A stretch of DNA of 64,000 nt. Origin: Paenibacillus sp. cl123. GTDB taxonomy: Bacteria; Bacillota; Bacilli; Paenibacillales; NBRC-103111. Position 1 is the first letter of the stretch. The number at the start of each line of letters is the position of its first letter. This document shows, piece by piece, positions 39,057 to 49,232 of this stretch. Location: assembly GCF_900101595.1 (NCBI RefSeq), contig NZ_FMYY01000005.1:1-64000 (forward strand), in the 5' to 3' direction. The translations under genes were made by a program, and so were the position numbers. Below the pieces are notes generated by a model. It worked only from the letters and a program-made list of their open reading frames with translations. It was not told where the DNA came from and did not search any database.

Positions 39057-39076
39057 GTACTAATTGAAGTTAGTAC
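39057..39076. promoter_or_regulatory. Inverted repeat upstream of the DUF2157 gene (candidate operator)
   Basis: GTACTAA (39057-39063) and TTAGTAC (39070-39076) are perfect complements around TTGAAG. They lie between divergent genes and resemble a GntR- or PadR-type operator. TATACT at 39099-39104 may be part of a promoter, but the spacing to a -35 is not convincing. Confidence 0.45.
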
Positions 39077-39160
39077 TTCTCATCTCCATCATAATGTCTA
39101 TACTGTAGGTATAAGGATCTGCAAGCCAAGTTCAGCAGACTAGGACAGGGGGGATCAAGC

Positions 39161-40384
39161 ATGGGTAGAAGATGGGTCGAACGGGAAGCGCCTGCGTGGG
39201 TCGAGAAAGGAATCATCTCCCGCGAGCAGGCTGACCGGATCATCAAGCTGTATGCGCATCAGACTCAAGGCGTCGGCGTCCTGCCGCTGCTGGGCAGCAT
39301 TCTGCTTGCAGTCGGCATTCTCAGCTTCGTGGCGGCCAACTGGCAGGACATCCCTCAGCTGGCCAGACTTGCTCTGATTATTGTCGTAATGTGCGGCTTC
39401 TACGCCGGAGGAGAACTATTCGTCCGCCGCGGCGACAACCGGCTCGGTATTGCGCTTGTCAGCCTGGGCGTCATCAGCTTCGGAGCGGGGATCATCTTGA
39501 TCGGCCAGATGTTCCACCTCGTCGCGCATCATGCGGGCTCCTTCATCCTTTGGGCCTTGGCCGGGACGTTGGTCACTTATTTGTACCGCAGCCGTTATCT
39601 GTACATCATTGCCTTGATTTTGTTTAACGCGGCGCAGTTTTACAGCCTGGCCTCTTTCGATACGCTCAGCTATACGGCAATGGCGCTTATGGTCGCCGGG
39701 CTCGGGTATTACGGCTGGAGAAGCCGCAGTCCGCTGCTCATCTGGTGCTTCAGCTTCAGCGTGACGCTTCATCTCCTGATCTGGACGCTGTCGGAGGAGC
39801 TGCCGTTCATGTGGATGTTTATTCCGACGATGCTCTTGTATGCCTTGGGAGATTGGCTGAAAGAGCGTCGTGAGAGCTACGCGATGCAGTCCGTTCCGCT
39901 CGCCGCAGCCTATCTATTCGCAGTCGTTATGGTGCTGGCAAGCGGTGAGTGGATTAGCGTAAGAGCTGATGTGCTCCCGGACGCCCCCGGCTATCTCGGA
40001 GCGCTTGCGGCCGTGTTTCTGCTGTCAATGGCCGGCAAGTATGTCCGCGGAACGCTCCCAAGCGGATTGGAGTGGATTCTGCTGGTCCCGTTCCTCTATA
40101 TGAGCTCCGGATATGCCGTATTGTACCTGCTGGCGCTGTTTCTATTTTCGCTGTATGTGCTGTGGAGAGGTTATGCCGAGGGCTGGCGGTTTAAGATCAA
40201 CTTCGGAACGCTGCTGTTCATCTGCAGCACTCTCGTTGCTTACGTCAAGCTGACCTGGGATTTCATGGACAAATCCTTGTTCTTTATACTTGGCGGTATC
40301 TTGCTGATCGGGCTGAGCTGGTTCCTGAACCGCAGAAACAAGCGCATCTTGAAGCTTGCGGAGGAGGCGAATCGCCATGGATAA
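39161..40384 (+). CDS. DUF2157 membrane protein
   Basis: 407 residues. The N-terminal RWVEREAPAWVEKGIISREQ is the cytosolic DUF2157 motif; from about residue 40 the chain is a series of roughly ten membrane helices. The function is unknown. It overlaps by eight bases the next gene, which encodes a GDYXXLXY protein; the two families are often neighbours and presumably act together in the membrane. GGGGGGATCAAGC precedes the ATG. An inverted repeat 90 bp upstream may be its operator. Confidence 0.85.
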   Translation: MGRRWVEREAPAWVEKGIISREQADRIIKLYAHQTQGVGVLPLLGSILLAVGILSFVAANWQDIPQLARLALIIVVMCGFYAGGELFVRRGDNRLGIALVSLGVISFGAGIILIGQMFHLVAHHAGSFILWALAGTLVTYLYRSRYLYIIALILFNAAQFYSLASFDTLSYTAMALMVAGLGYYGWRSRSPLLIWCFSFSVTLHLLIWTLSEELPFMWMFIPTMLLYALGDWLKERRESYAMQSVPLAAAYLFAVVMVLASGEWISVRADVLPDAPGYLGALAAVFLLSMAGKYVRGTLPSGLEWILLVPFLYMSSGYAVLYLLALFLFSLYVLWRGYAEGWRFKINFGTLLFICSTLVAYVKLTWDFMDKSLFFILGGILLIGLSWFLNRRNKRILKLAEEANRHG

Positions 40385-40946
40385 GAACGAAGCAATCGCA
40401 GAGACGCCCGTACGGCCGCGAAGCCGCCGGGGAAAACTGGCCGCGGTGCTCGTACTGCTGCAGGTGCTGGCGCTTGTCGGCGTGGCGCTTTCCTATTACG
40501 CGGTCAGCTGGTACGGCCAGGATGTGCGAGTCAAGACCGTACCGGTCGATCCGAGGGATCTTTTGTACGGAGACTATGTCAATCTGAGCTATGAGATCAG
40601 CGAGGTTTCGCCGGGCCTCTGGAAGGGATCTCCGGATGGCGTCAAGCGGGGGCAGACGGTATATGTAGCGGTTGCGCCTACAGCGGATGGGACCTACGCG
40701 CTGGCGGGGGCATATGACCGGAAGCCGGCCGTAACTCCGGAGAATGCAGTTTTGATCAAGGGGCGCGCCTCCTCTGATTGGGCTGTTCAGAACTGGCAGA
40801 TGCGCGTCAATTATGGCATCGAGAAATATTATGTGCCGGAAAATACGGGGAAGGCGCTGGAGGACAAGGCGGACCGGCTGATTGTGCGGCTGAAGGTAGC
40901 GCCTTGGGGTCAGGCGAAGATCGAAGGCTTGGTGGAACGTGAATAG
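40377..40946 (+). CDS. GDYXXLXY domain protein
   Basis: 189 residues. One N-terminal membrane helix (about 23-45) after a basic stretch, then the signature YGDYVNLSYEIS near residue 64, which is GDYxxLxY. The remainder is a beta-rich extracytoplasmic domain. The start ATG at 40377 has GGAGGAGG upstream and overlaps the end of the DUF2157 gene, so translation is coupled. A terminator follows directly. Function unknown. Confidence 0.85.
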   Translation: MDKNEAIAETPVRPRSRRGKLAAVLVLLQVLALVGVALSYYAVSWYGQDVRVKTVPVDPRDLLYGDYVNLSYEISEVSPGLWKGSPDGVKRGQTVYVAVAPTADGTYALAGAYDRKPAVTPENAVLIKGRASSDWAVQNWQMRVNYGIEKYYVPENTGKALEDKADRLIVRLKVAPWGQAKIEGLVERE

Positions 40947-40957
40947 TGTGAAATAGG

Positions 40958-40984
40958 AGGAGTTGCTGCGGCAGCTCCTTTTCG
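40958..40984 (+). terminator. Terminator after the GDYXXLXY gene
   Basis: AGGAGTTGC (40958-40966) pairs with GCAGCTCCT (40971-40979), followed by TTTT. Confidence 0.7.
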
Positions 40985-41058
40985 ATTAAGATAAACGGAA
41001 AGATGACGCTTCGCTCGCTGCTGCCGGGCCGAGCTTGAACGTGAGAGGGGAACGAAGG

Positions 41059-42033
41059 ATGATAGACCAAGCTGCTTCGCTGGCCTTGGAGGAAGGGCTG
41101 CATAATTTGCTGCTGCTGGATCGCAGCGGGGATCTTAGCGAGCCGGATATTTTATATCCGTTTGCGCTGGAGGAGCTGCTGTGCCGGCATGCGGGCGAGG
41201 GAGGCCCCCCGATGGTTCATATCTGGAGACATCCGCGAGCCTTCGTCATGGGCCTTAGGGACAGCAGGCTCCCGGAGGCGGCGGCCGCGAGTAGCCGTCT
41301 GAAACAGGATGGCTACCGGGTAGCGGTGCGCAATTCGGGAGGCGCGGCTGTGCCGCTTGACCTTGGCGTGGTCAATGTGTCCCTGATAGGGCGCAAGCCT
41401 GCGGGAGGGATCGACTTTCATGATGATTTTGAGAAAATGTACGGGCTGATCGCTCTGGCCCTCAAGGAAGCGGGAATGCCCGTAAACAAAGGCGAGATTG
41501 CCGGGGCTTATTGCCCCGGCGACTTCGACCTTAGTATCGGCGGGCGTAAATTTTGCGGGATTGCGCAGCGGCGTCAGCAGCACGCTTATGTCGTGCAGGC
41601 GTTTGTCGTCGTGGAGGGCAGCGGAGCGGAGAAGGCGGCGGTCGCGCGTTCCTTCTACGATCATGCGGCCGGGGGCGGCACGGATGCCGTCTACCCGCGG
41701 GTCAGCGCAAGCAGTATGGCCAGTTTGACCGAGCTGCTGGGCCCTGCTCTGGGCCGCAGCGGGCTGGACAGCCTTGGCCGTGCGGAGAGTGAACGGCAGG
41801 TTGGGGAGCTGAACGGCTCGCTCAGCGGGCAAGCCGGGGATTCGCCGGCGGAGGCAGGCTTGGGCCCCGCCCAGCTGTTTATCGACGCCGTCAAGCGAGT
41901 GATCCGGGAACGCCAGTCGCCGGACGGAATCGCCCGCGCAACGGAAAAGCTATGGCTGCCCGAACCGCCCGAGGTGCGGGCGATGGCCCAGCGGATGAGG
42001 GAGCGCTACGGCATAGCGGCTCCCGACCGATGA
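41059..42033 (+). CDS. lipL: Octanoyl-[GcvH]:protein N-octanoyltransferase LipL
   Basis: 324 residues of the biotin/lipoyl A/B transferase fold. The motif YCPGDFDLSIGGRKFCGIAQ contains the Cys expected to form the acyl-thioester (in YCPG) and the lysine of the GRKF site. RNSGGAAVPLDLGVVNVSLI is the substrate-binding motif. LipL moves octanoate from GcvH to E2 subunits before lipoylation. The GAAGG-spaced ATG at 41059 is preferred over the GTG at 41035. It is 1 kb from pdhABCD, whose E2 would be a target, and convergent with an esterase gene 27 bp away. Confidence 0.88.
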   Translation: MIDQAASLALEEGLHNLLLLDRSGDLSEPDILYPFALEELLCRHAGEGGPPMVHIWRHPRAFVMGLRDSRLPEAAAASSRLKQDGYRVAVRNSGGAAVPLDLGVVNVSLIGRKPAGGIDFHDDFEKMYGLIALALKEAGMPVNKGEIAGAYCPGDFDLSIGGRKFCGIAQRRQQHAYVVQAFVVVEGSGAEKAAVARSFYDHAAGGGTDAVYPRVSASSMASLTELLGPALGRSGLDSLGRAESERQVGELNGSLSGQAGDSPAEAGLGPAQLFIDAVKRVIRERQSPDGIARATEKLWLPEPPEVRAMAQRMRERYGIAAPDR

Positions 42034-42060
42034 CGATGAGGATCAAGGGATTTAAGGGAG

Positions 42061-42786
42061 TTATAAAAAGCGCTTCATCATCGCCGGTAGCTCCTGCTGC
42101 CAGAAGCCCCATACATGCTTGCCCGGCTTCTCTTCATATACAACCGGACAGCTCCTCTCGATGAGGAGCTGTTTGCTTATCCGGTTGGCCTCCAGAAAGT
42201 CGAACCGGCCGCGGCCGGTATCGACCTCCTTCTCCTCCAGTCCGATGACCATCGAGATGTCCAGCCACGACAAATCCGTTTCCAACTGAATCCGCTCTTG
42301 GGTGGAGAGCAAAAAAGCTCCGGACAAGGATATAACCCGGCTAAATAGGCTAGGATAATCTAAGGCAAGATGCAGCGACACGGTGCCGCCGAGCGAGTCC
42401 CCGGATACAATTCGCTCGTTCGAATCCGGCCTCACGGGGTAATGATGTTCTATAAACGGCAGCAGCTCTTCCGCGAAAAAACGGCAGTATGCGGCGAATC
42501 GTTCGCCGTCCGGCGAATATTCGCTGGTCCGGATGCTTTTGTCTACATCGACGCCGACGATAATTGCCGGCTCCGTATTCTCATCATAGATCAATCGGTT
42601 CATGGTCGTGGCGATGCGTCCGAAATTGAAGAAATCTTCTCCGTCCTGACAGTAGATGACAGGATAAGATAGCAGCTCGTTGTAGCCTGGCGGCAAATAA
42701 ATTCTTACCGACCGTTGCTCGCCGAGCATGGCCGACGGGACAAGCTCTTTGACAATCGTCCTTTTGTAATAAATATCCTGGTTCAT
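42061..42786 (-). CDS. Alpha/beta-hydrolase, putative esterase (YjcH-like)
   Basis: 241 residues. VRIYLPPGYN, the oxyanion region CQDGEDFFNFGR and the nucleophile elbow GDSLGG (residues about 129-134) fit the esterase D/Fes family, with the acid and KHVWGFW providing the histidine. The substrate cannot be told; siderophore esters and small acyl esters are handled by relatives. GAGGTGATCC precedes the ATG at 42786. It is divergent from pdhA with a 244-bp shared regulatory region. Confidence 0.85.
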   Translation of the reverse strand: MNQDIYYKRTIVKELVPSAMLGEQRSVRIYLPPGYNELLSYPVIYCQDGEDFFNFGRIATTMNRLIYDENTEPAIIVGVDVDKSIRTSEYSPDGERFAAYCRFFAEELLPFIEHHYPVRPDSNERIVSGDSLGGTVSLHLALDYPSLFSRVISLSGAFLLSTQERIQLETDLSWLDISMVIGLEEKEVDTGRGRFDFLEANRISKQLLIERSCPVVYEEKPGKHVWGFWQQELPAMMKRFL

Positions 42787-42857
42787 AAGGGGATCACCTC
42801 TGTTGTATTATAATAGTTTTGTAAATATGGAGAAACTGTAATACTTATTTTTTGAAA

Positions 42858-42949
42858 CTGTTATAGTTGGTATGCGCAAGGAAGAACGTATTCTTCTAGA
42901 TAGTTCTTGTGTTATTCACGAAAACAGGTTTATAATACTACTATAACAG
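42858..42949. promoter_or_regulatory. Distant 9-bp inverted repeats in the esterase/pdhA region
   Basis: CTGTTATAG (42858-42866) and CTATAACAG (42941-42949) are exact complements 74 bp apart, flanking the pdhA -10. They may bind a regulator that loops or works on both sides; no family is assigned. Confidence 0.35.
42907..42936 (+). promoter_or_regulatory. pdhA promoter
   Basis: A -10 TATAAT (42931-42936) is 18 bp from a -35 TTGTGT (42907-42912). It leads into a 90-nt leader before pdhA. Confidence 0.55.
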
Positions 42950-43015
42950 AAATTGTGTTTTTGTTCATTGCATCATTCCGCAAAGCTTTATCGACATTAA
43001 CCCAACTAACCGTAA

Positions 43016-44101
<1,086 letters not shown>

Positions 44102-44126
44102 GCGTAAAGGAGAGGAACATTCAGCC

Positions 44127-45107
44127 ATGGCTCAAATGACAATGATTCAAGCGATAAAAGACGCGATGCGCGTCGAGCTGCAGCGCGACCCGAACGTCGT
44201 CATTTTCGGGGAAGACGTTGGTAAGGTAGGTGGCGTATTCCGGGCGACGGAAGGTCTTCAGGCAGAGTTCGGCGAAGAGCGCGTATTCGATACGCCGCTG
44301 GCCGAATCCGCCATCGGCGGTATGGCGGTCGGTATGGCCACTCAAGGCTTCCGTCCGATTATGGAAATCCAGTTCGTCGGCTTCATTTTCGAGGCGTTCG
44401 ACCAGATCGCTGTGCAGGCAGCACGTATGCGTTACCGCTCCGGCGGCCGCTATCAGGCTCCGATTACGATCCGTACGCCATTTGGCGGCGGGGTTAAGGC
44501 GGCTGAGCTGCATACCGATCCGCTGGAGGGCTTGATGGTGCAAACTCCGGGGATCAAGGTGGTCGTGCCTTCGAATCCTTACGATGCGAAAGGCCTGCTT
44601 ATCTCGGCCATCCGCGATAACGACCCGGTATTTTTCATGGAGCATCTGAACTTGTACCGTTCTTTCCGCGCCGAAGTGCCGGAAGGCGAGTACACCGTGC
44701 CGATCGGCAAGGCAAACGTGGTCCGCGAGGGCTCTGACGTTACCATCATTACTTACGGCGCTATGGTTCATACGTCGCTGAAGGCGGCGGAAGAAATCGA
44801 GAAGACGCGCGGCGCTAAAGTCGAGGTCATCGACCTGCGTACGCTGATGCCTCTTGATATCGATACGATCGTCGAATCCATCAAGAAAACGAACCGTGCG
44901 ATCGTCGTACAGGAAGCGCAAAAAACATCGGGCATCGCGGCTGAAGTCATCGCTCAGATTAACGAAAAAGCTATTTTGCATCTTGAAGCGCCTGTGCTTC
45001 GCGTAGCTCCTCCGGATACGGTATATCCGTTTGCCCAAGTCGAGGACCAATGGCTGCCGAACCCGGCGAAGATTGTAGCCGGCCTTAACAAAGTGCTTGA
45101 TTTTTAA
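44127..45107 (+). CDS. pdhB: Pyruvate dehydrogenase E1 beta
   Basis: 326 residues. The transketolase pyrimidine domain ([37 protein letters not shown]) and the C-terminal domain with [13 protein letters not shown] and [13 protein letters not shown] are as in PdhB. It forms the alpha2-beta2 E1 with PdhA. AAAGGAGAGG precedes the ATG, 25 bp after pdhA. Confidence 0.96.
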   Translation: MAQMTMIQAIKDAMRVELQRDPNVVIFGEDVGKVGGVFRATEGLQAEFGEERVFDTPLAESAIGGMAVGMATQGFRPIMEIQFVGFIFEAFDQIAVQAARMRYRSGGRYQAPITIRTPFGGGVKAAELHTDPLEGLMVQTPGIKVVVPSNPYDAKGLLISAIRDNDPVFFMEHLNLYRSFRAEVPEGEYTVPIGKANVVREGSDVTIITYGAMVHTSLKAAEEIEKTRGAKVEVIDLRTLMPLDIDTIVESIKKTNRAIVVQEAQKTSGIAAEVIAQINEKAILHLEAPVLRVAPPDTVYPFAQVEDQWLPNPAKIVAGLNKVLDF

Positions 45108-45139
45108 TTTGACGAAGCGACAAGGATGGTGACTGTTCG

Positions 45140-46555
45140 ATGGCAACTTTTGAATACCGGTTTCCGGAGCTGGGCGAAGGCATCCATGAAGGCGAAATCG
45201 TCAAGTGGCATGTGAAGCCGGGCGACACTGTAAATGATGAAACGATCCTGATGGACGTGCAAAACGATAAATCGACCGTAGAAGTGCCTTCTCCGGTTGA
45301 AGGCAAAATCGTGGAACTGAAGGTAACCGAAGGTACGGTATGTACGATAGGCGACGTCATCGCTGTTATCGATGTAGTCGGCGAAGTTCCGCAGCAGGCG
45401 GGCGGCCATGGCGATGCGCCGGCTGCAAGCCCGGCTCAAGCAGCTACGCCTGCGGCTGGCGCAGTCGAGAAGGACGCGGCCAAGGGCGGCGCGGACGTAC
45501 CGGTCAGCGGCGTTGAGCCGGTGGGCAGCTCGGTGGCGGCCAATGTGGCGGCTTCCAAGCTGGATACTCCGCTTGCAGGCGGCGCTTCGGCGGCAGGCGG
45601 TGCAGCTCCGGCTTCCTCCGCGGGCAGCGTGCTTGCAACGCCAAGCGTCCGCAAGCTGGCGCGCGACAAGGGCGTGAATATCGCCCAAGTGACGGCTACA
45701 GGCAAGAACGGCCGCGTTACGAAGGAAGACGTGCTTGGCTTCGCGGCAGGCGGCGGCGCTGCAGTTGCTCCGGCAGCGGCCGACCAGGCAGCTTCGGCAG
45801 CAGAGGCGCCTAAGGCTTCTTCCGCTCCGGCAGCCGGCGCCGTAAGCGGCGACCGCGAAGAAGAGCGCGTGCCGCTCAAGGGCATCCGCAAGGCGATTGC
45901 CAACGCAATGGTCAAGAGCGCCTACACAGCTCCTCATGTGACGCTGATGGACGAAGTCGATGTGACGCGTCTTGTGGCGCTGCGCGAGAAGGCCAAGCCG
46001 GTCGCCGAGAAAAAAGGCGTCAAGCTGACGTATCTTCCGTTCATCGTGAAGGCATTGGTTGCGGCGGCTCGCCAATTCCCGGCCCTGAACGCGATGATCG
46101 ACGAAGAAAAGCAGGAGATCGTCTACAAGAAGTACTACCATATCGGCATCGCAACTGATACCGACAACGGTCTGATCGTACCGGTTATCCAGGATGCCGA
46201 CCGCAAGAACATCTGGACGATCGCCTCGGCGATCAAGGATCTCGCTACGCGCGGCCGCGAGGGCAAGCTTGGTCCTGCCGAGCTGAGAGGCTCTACGCTG
46301 ACCATTACGAATATCGGTTCCGCAGGCGGCATGTTCTTTACGCCGATCATCAACTTCCCTGAAGTGGCGATCCTCGGTACAGGCCGTATTTCGGAGAAGC
46401 CGGTTGTCAAAAACGGCGAGATCGTCATCGCTCCGGTGATGGCATTGTCGCTCAGCTTCGACCACCGCATCATTGACGGCGCTACGGCGCAAAACTTTAT
46501 GAACTATATCAAACAACTGCTCTCCGATCCAGAGCTGCTTGTCATGGAGGTGTAA
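45140..46555 (+). CDS. pdhC: Pyruvate dehydrogenase E2 (dihydrolipoyl acetyltransferase)
   Basis: 471 residues. A single lipoyl domain with the modified lysine K44 in [15 protein letters not shown]. An Ala/Gly/Pro-rich linker (about 87-165), then the peripheral-subunit binding domain ([14 protein letters not shown]), a second linker, and the catalytic domain with [15 protein letters not shown], whose His and Asp act in acyl transfer. It is the core of the complex. Acyl-branched 2-oxoacid E2s are similar, but the context of pdhA, pdhB and pdhD settles the assignment. Confidence 0.95.
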   Translation: MATFEYRFPELGEGIHEGEIVKWHVKPGDTVNDETILMDVQNDKSTVEVPSPVEGKIVELKVTEGTVCTIGDVIAVIDVVGEVPQQAGGHGDAPAASPAQAATPAAGAVEKDAAKGGADVPVSGVEPVGSSVAANVAASKLDTPLAGGASAAGGAAPASSAGSVLATPSVRKLARDKGVNIAQVTATGKNGRVTKEDVLGFAAGGGAAVAPAAADQAASAAEAPKASSAPAAGAVSGDREEERVPLKGIRKAIANAMVKSAYTAPHVTLMDEVDVTRLVALREKAKPVAEKKGVKLTYLPFIVKALVAAARQFPALNAMIDEEKQEIVYKKYYHIGIATDTDNGLIVPVIQDADRKNIWTIASAIKDLATRGREGKLGPAELRGSTLTITNIGSAGGMFFTPIINFPEVAILGTGRISEKPVVKNGEIVIAPVMALSLSFDHRIIDGATAQNFMNYIKQLLSDPELLVMEV

Positions 46556-46561
46556 TCCGCT

Positions 46562-47977
46562 ATGGTAGTAGGTGACGCATCTGTAGAGATTGACGTATTG
46601 GTCATTGGCGCAGGTCCCGGCGGTTACGTAGCGGCAATCCGCGCTGCGCAATTGGGCAAGAGCGTGCTGGTCGTGGACAAGGACGAAGTCGGCGGCGTGT
46701 GCTTGAACCGCGGCTGCATTCCGTCCAAGGCGCTCATTTCCGCGGCGCATCATTATGAAGTGGTCAGCCATTCGGAAGCGCTCGGCATTACCGCTGAGAA
46801 CGTCAAGCTGGATTTCAGCAAGGTGCAGGCTTGGAAGGATGCCATCGTCAAGAAGCAAACCGGCGGCGTCAACATGCTGCTGAAGGGGAACAAAATTCAG
46901 TATTTCAATGGCGAAGCGCTGTTTATCAACGAGCATGAAGCGCGTGTGTTCAACGATAACGAAACGGCCCGCTACAAATTCAATCACTGCATCATCGCGA
47001 CAGGCTCCCGCCCGATCGAGCTGAAGGCTTTCCCTTACGGCGGACGCATCCTGTCTTCGACTGAGGCGCTGTCGCTGCAGGAAGTGCCGAAGAGCCTGAT
47101 CGTCATCGGCGGCGGCTACATCGGCATCGAGCTGGGGCAAACCTATGCCAAGCTGGGCGCGAAGGTAACTGTTCTGGAAGGCTCCGACTTCATCCTGCCG
47201 GGCTTCGAGAAGGAACTGACGAAGCTGGTTGAACGGAACCTGAAGAAGCTGAACGTCGAGATTGTGACCGAAGCGATGGCGCAATCTTGCGAGAAAACAG
47301 CCGACGATGTTACGGTTACGTACACGGTCAAGGGCGAGGAGAAGAAGGTAACCGCGGATTATGTGCTGGTTACTGTCGGACGCCGTCCGAATACCGATGG
47401 CGAGCTGTCGCTGGAGCTGGCGGGTGTCGAAGTCGGCGAGCGCGGCCTGATCAAGGTAAATGAGCAATGCCAGACGAATGTGCCGCATATCTATGCGATC
47501 GGCGATATCGTCCCGGGACTTGCATTGGCGCACAAAGCTTCGTATGAAGCGAAGGTTGCGGCCGAGTCCATCGCAGGACTGCCAAGCGTCGTCGACTACA
47601 AAGTGATTCCGGCTGTGGTCTTCTCCGATCCGGAGATCGCAGGGGTGGGCTTGAGCGAAGCGGAAGCGAAGGCGAAGGGCATCAATGTCGTTGTCGGCAA
47701 ATTCCCTTACGCCGCCAACGGACGCGCGCAGTCGATGAACGCAACCGAAGGCTTCGTGAAGCTGGTTGGCGACAAAGACACTGGCTTGCTGGTCGGCGGC
47801 TTCGTCGTCGGTGCGGAAGCCTCCAACCTGATCTCCGAGCTGACGCTCGGCATCGAGATGGGTGCTACGCTTGAGGACATCGCTTTGACAATTCATGCGC
47901 ATCCGACACTGGGCGAGATTACGATGGACGCGGCCGAAGGCGCGCTTGGCCATCCGATTCACCAGCTAGGCAAATAA
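46562..47977 (+). CDS. pdhD: Dihydrolipoamide dehydrogenase (E3)
   Basis: 471 residues. FAD site VIGAGPGGYVAAIRAAQLG, redox disulfide in GGVCLNRGCIPSKALI, NAD site IGGGYIGIELGQTYAKLG and C-terminal His-Glu pair in HAHPTLGEI. It reoxidises the E2 lipoyl group and may serve other 2-oxoacid complexes. It starts 6 bp after pdhC, preceded by GGAGGTG at the pdhC end. A terminator follows. Confidence 0.96.
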   Translation: MVVGDASVEIDVLVIGAGPGGYVAAIRAAQLGKSVLVVDKDEVGGVCLNRGCIPSKALISAAHHYEVVSHSEALGITAENVKLDFSKVQAWKDAIVKKQTGGVNMLLKGNKIQYFNGEALFINEHEARVFNDNETARYKFNHCIIATGSRPIELKAFPYGGRILSSTEALSLQEVPKSLIVIGGGYIGIELGQTYAKLGAKVTVLEGSDFILPGFEKELTKLVERNLKKLNVEIVTEAMAQSCEKTADDVTVTYTVKGEEKKVTADYVLVTVGRRPNTDGELSLELAGVEVGERGLIKVNEQCQTNVPHIYAIGDIVPGLALAHKASYEAKVAAESIAGLPSVVDYKVIPAVVFSDPEIAGVGLSEAEAKAKGINVVVGKFPYAANGRAQSMNATEGFVKLVGDKDTGLLVGGFVVGAEASNLISELTLGIEMGATLEDIALTIHAHPTLGEITMDAAEGALGHPIHQLGK

Positions 47978-47994
47978 TCTAAGTCGTAGCCTGT

Positions 47995-48023
47995 AGAACC
48001 CTGCCGGAAGGCGGGGTTCTTTG
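47995..48023 (+). terminator. Terminator of the pdh operon
   Basis: AGAACCCTGCC (47995-48005) pairs with GGCGGGGTTCT (48010-48020). Confidence 0.75.
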
Positions 48024-48146
48024 GCTTGCCTGGCCGACGAGGCCCGCTACCCGTTTTTGGCGAAGGCCGCAATTCGCAAGCCGGAGGAAGCTCCCTAAAT
48101 AATTGTCATTTATGCTATAATAAAAGGAAAAACAGGGAGCGATCAG

Positions 48147-49061
48147 ATGGCGAGCAGAAGGTTGAAGCCGAAAAATGACTTTATTTTCCAACGTTTGTTC
48201 GGAGAACCCGAAACGAAGAGCAGTTTGATCTCTTTGTTGAATGCTATTCTGGGTTTGACAGGCAATGAACGTATTGCCGATCTGACGGTCATGGAAAATA
48301 AGCAGTTGGACAAGCAATTCATCGATGATAAGTCAGGCAGACTTGACGTGAGAGCCGAGACGGCTGACGGTGTGCTGATCGATATCGAGATTCAGTTAAG
48401 CAATCAGCGGAATATGGTGCGGCGCACGTTGTTTTACGCCAGCAAGCTGTATGCTGGTTCCATTAAAGCAGGGGGGAAATATGAGAATCTCAAGCGGACG
48501 GTAGCGATCAATATTATGGATTTCAAACTATTTGAATTTAAGCGATTCCACAGTTCGTTTCGATTTTACGAAGATCAGGAGGAACCCAAGTACTTGCTGA
48601 CGGATGCGATGGAGCTGCATTTTATAGAATATCCGAAGTTTGCGGTGACAGCTAAAGATCTGAATGACCCGCTGCACCGCTGGCTGCTGTTTCTTGACGA
48701 GAAGGTGCCCGAAACTCAACTGAAGGAGCTGATAAACATGGATGCGGACATTCAAAAAACAGAGGAAAGACTGGCGTGGCTCAGCAGCGACGAGGAGACG
48801 CTCAGGTTGTATGAGGCTCGTGAGGAGGCGTTGATCGAGTATAACAGTCGAATGTCGGAGAGCAGACAAGAAGGATTGGAGCAGGGAATAGCAGAAGGAA
48901 GAGCAGAAGGAATAGTAGAAGGAAGAGCAGAAGGTAAAGCAGAGGCTAAAGCGGAGCTTGCCTGCAAGATGCTGGAGGAAGGCATAGGCCGGGATGTCAT
49001 CCTGAAGCTGACCGGGCTGACGGAGAAAGAGCTTGAGAAGCTGGAGAAGGAAAAGAAATAA
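48147..49061 (+). CDS. Rpn family PD-(D/E)XK nuclease
   Basis: 304 residues. N-terminal LKPKNDFIFQRLFGE and the PD-(D/E)XK core with D67 in GRLDVR and E81 in DIEIQ, as in PDDEXK_2/Rpn proteins. The C-terminus is a repetitive helical tail rich in E-G-R-A-E-G (about 233-262). Rpn proteins cut DNA and some E. coli members act against phage, restrained by a small protein translated from within the gene. Here an AAGGAG (48723-48728) stands 9 nt before an in-frame ATG at 48738 (Met198), which would give a 107-residue C-terminal product. The gene has no partner and is a monocistron. Confidence 0.88.
   Translation: MASRRLKPKNDFIFQRLFGEPETKSSLISLLNAILGLTGNERIADLTVMENKQLDKQFIDDKSGRLDVRAETADGVLIDIEIQLSNQRNMVRRTLFYASKLYAGSIKAGGKYENLKRTVAINIMDFKLFEFKRFHSSFRFYEDQEEPKYLLTDAMELHFIEYPKFAVTAKDLNDPLHRWLLFLDEKVPETQLKELINMDADIQKTEERLAWLSSDEETLRLYEAREEALIEYNSRMSESRQEGLEQGIAEGRAEGIVEGRAEGKAEAKAELACKMLEEGIGRDVILKLTGLTEKELEKLEKEKK
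48723..49061 (+). CDS. Predicted internal product of the rpn gene (RpnS-like, 107 aa)
   Basis: In-frame internal translation unit: AAGGAG at 48723-48728, 9-nt spacer, ATG 48738-48740, stop shared with the full gene at 49061. The product starts at residue 198 and holds the DADIQKTEERL helix and the E/G-rich tail, without the nuclease core. By analogy with E. coli rpn genes it could inhibit the full-length toxin. No other evidence supports it; coordinates include the ribosome site. Confidence 0.45.
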   Translation, partial: KELINMDADIQKTEERLAWLSSDEETLRLYEAREEALIEYNSRMSESRQEGLEQGIAEGRAEGIVEGRAEGKAEAKAELACKMLEEGIGRDVILKLTGLTEKELEKLEKEKK

Positions 49062-49133
49062 GTCGGCACCTGCCAAACGACACTTGCTGTCAATCACGAT
49101 GTTTGTCTGAGTCCGTCATCATATTCGTGACAG

Positions 49134-49164
49134 CAGGGCCTGCGAAATCATGCGCAAGGCCCTG
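49134..49164 (+). other. Hairpin between rpn and the membrane protein gene
   Basis: CAGGGCC (49134-49140) with inner bases pairs with GGCCCTG (49158-49164). There is no T-run of note, so termination is uncertain. Confidence 0.45.
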
Positions 49165-49232
49165 TTCGGCGTCTCCTGCCTCCCGGATAATGGAGAGCGG
49201 ATAGCAGAGATGAAGCGAAGGAAGTGGACAAA

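Noticed and set aside
45104..47962. 952-codon open frame on the minus strand opposite pdhC-pdhD
   Set aside because: It is antisense to two clearly real genes and arises from their codon bias in GC-rich DNA. It is rich in His, Arg, Leu and Asp without any domain.
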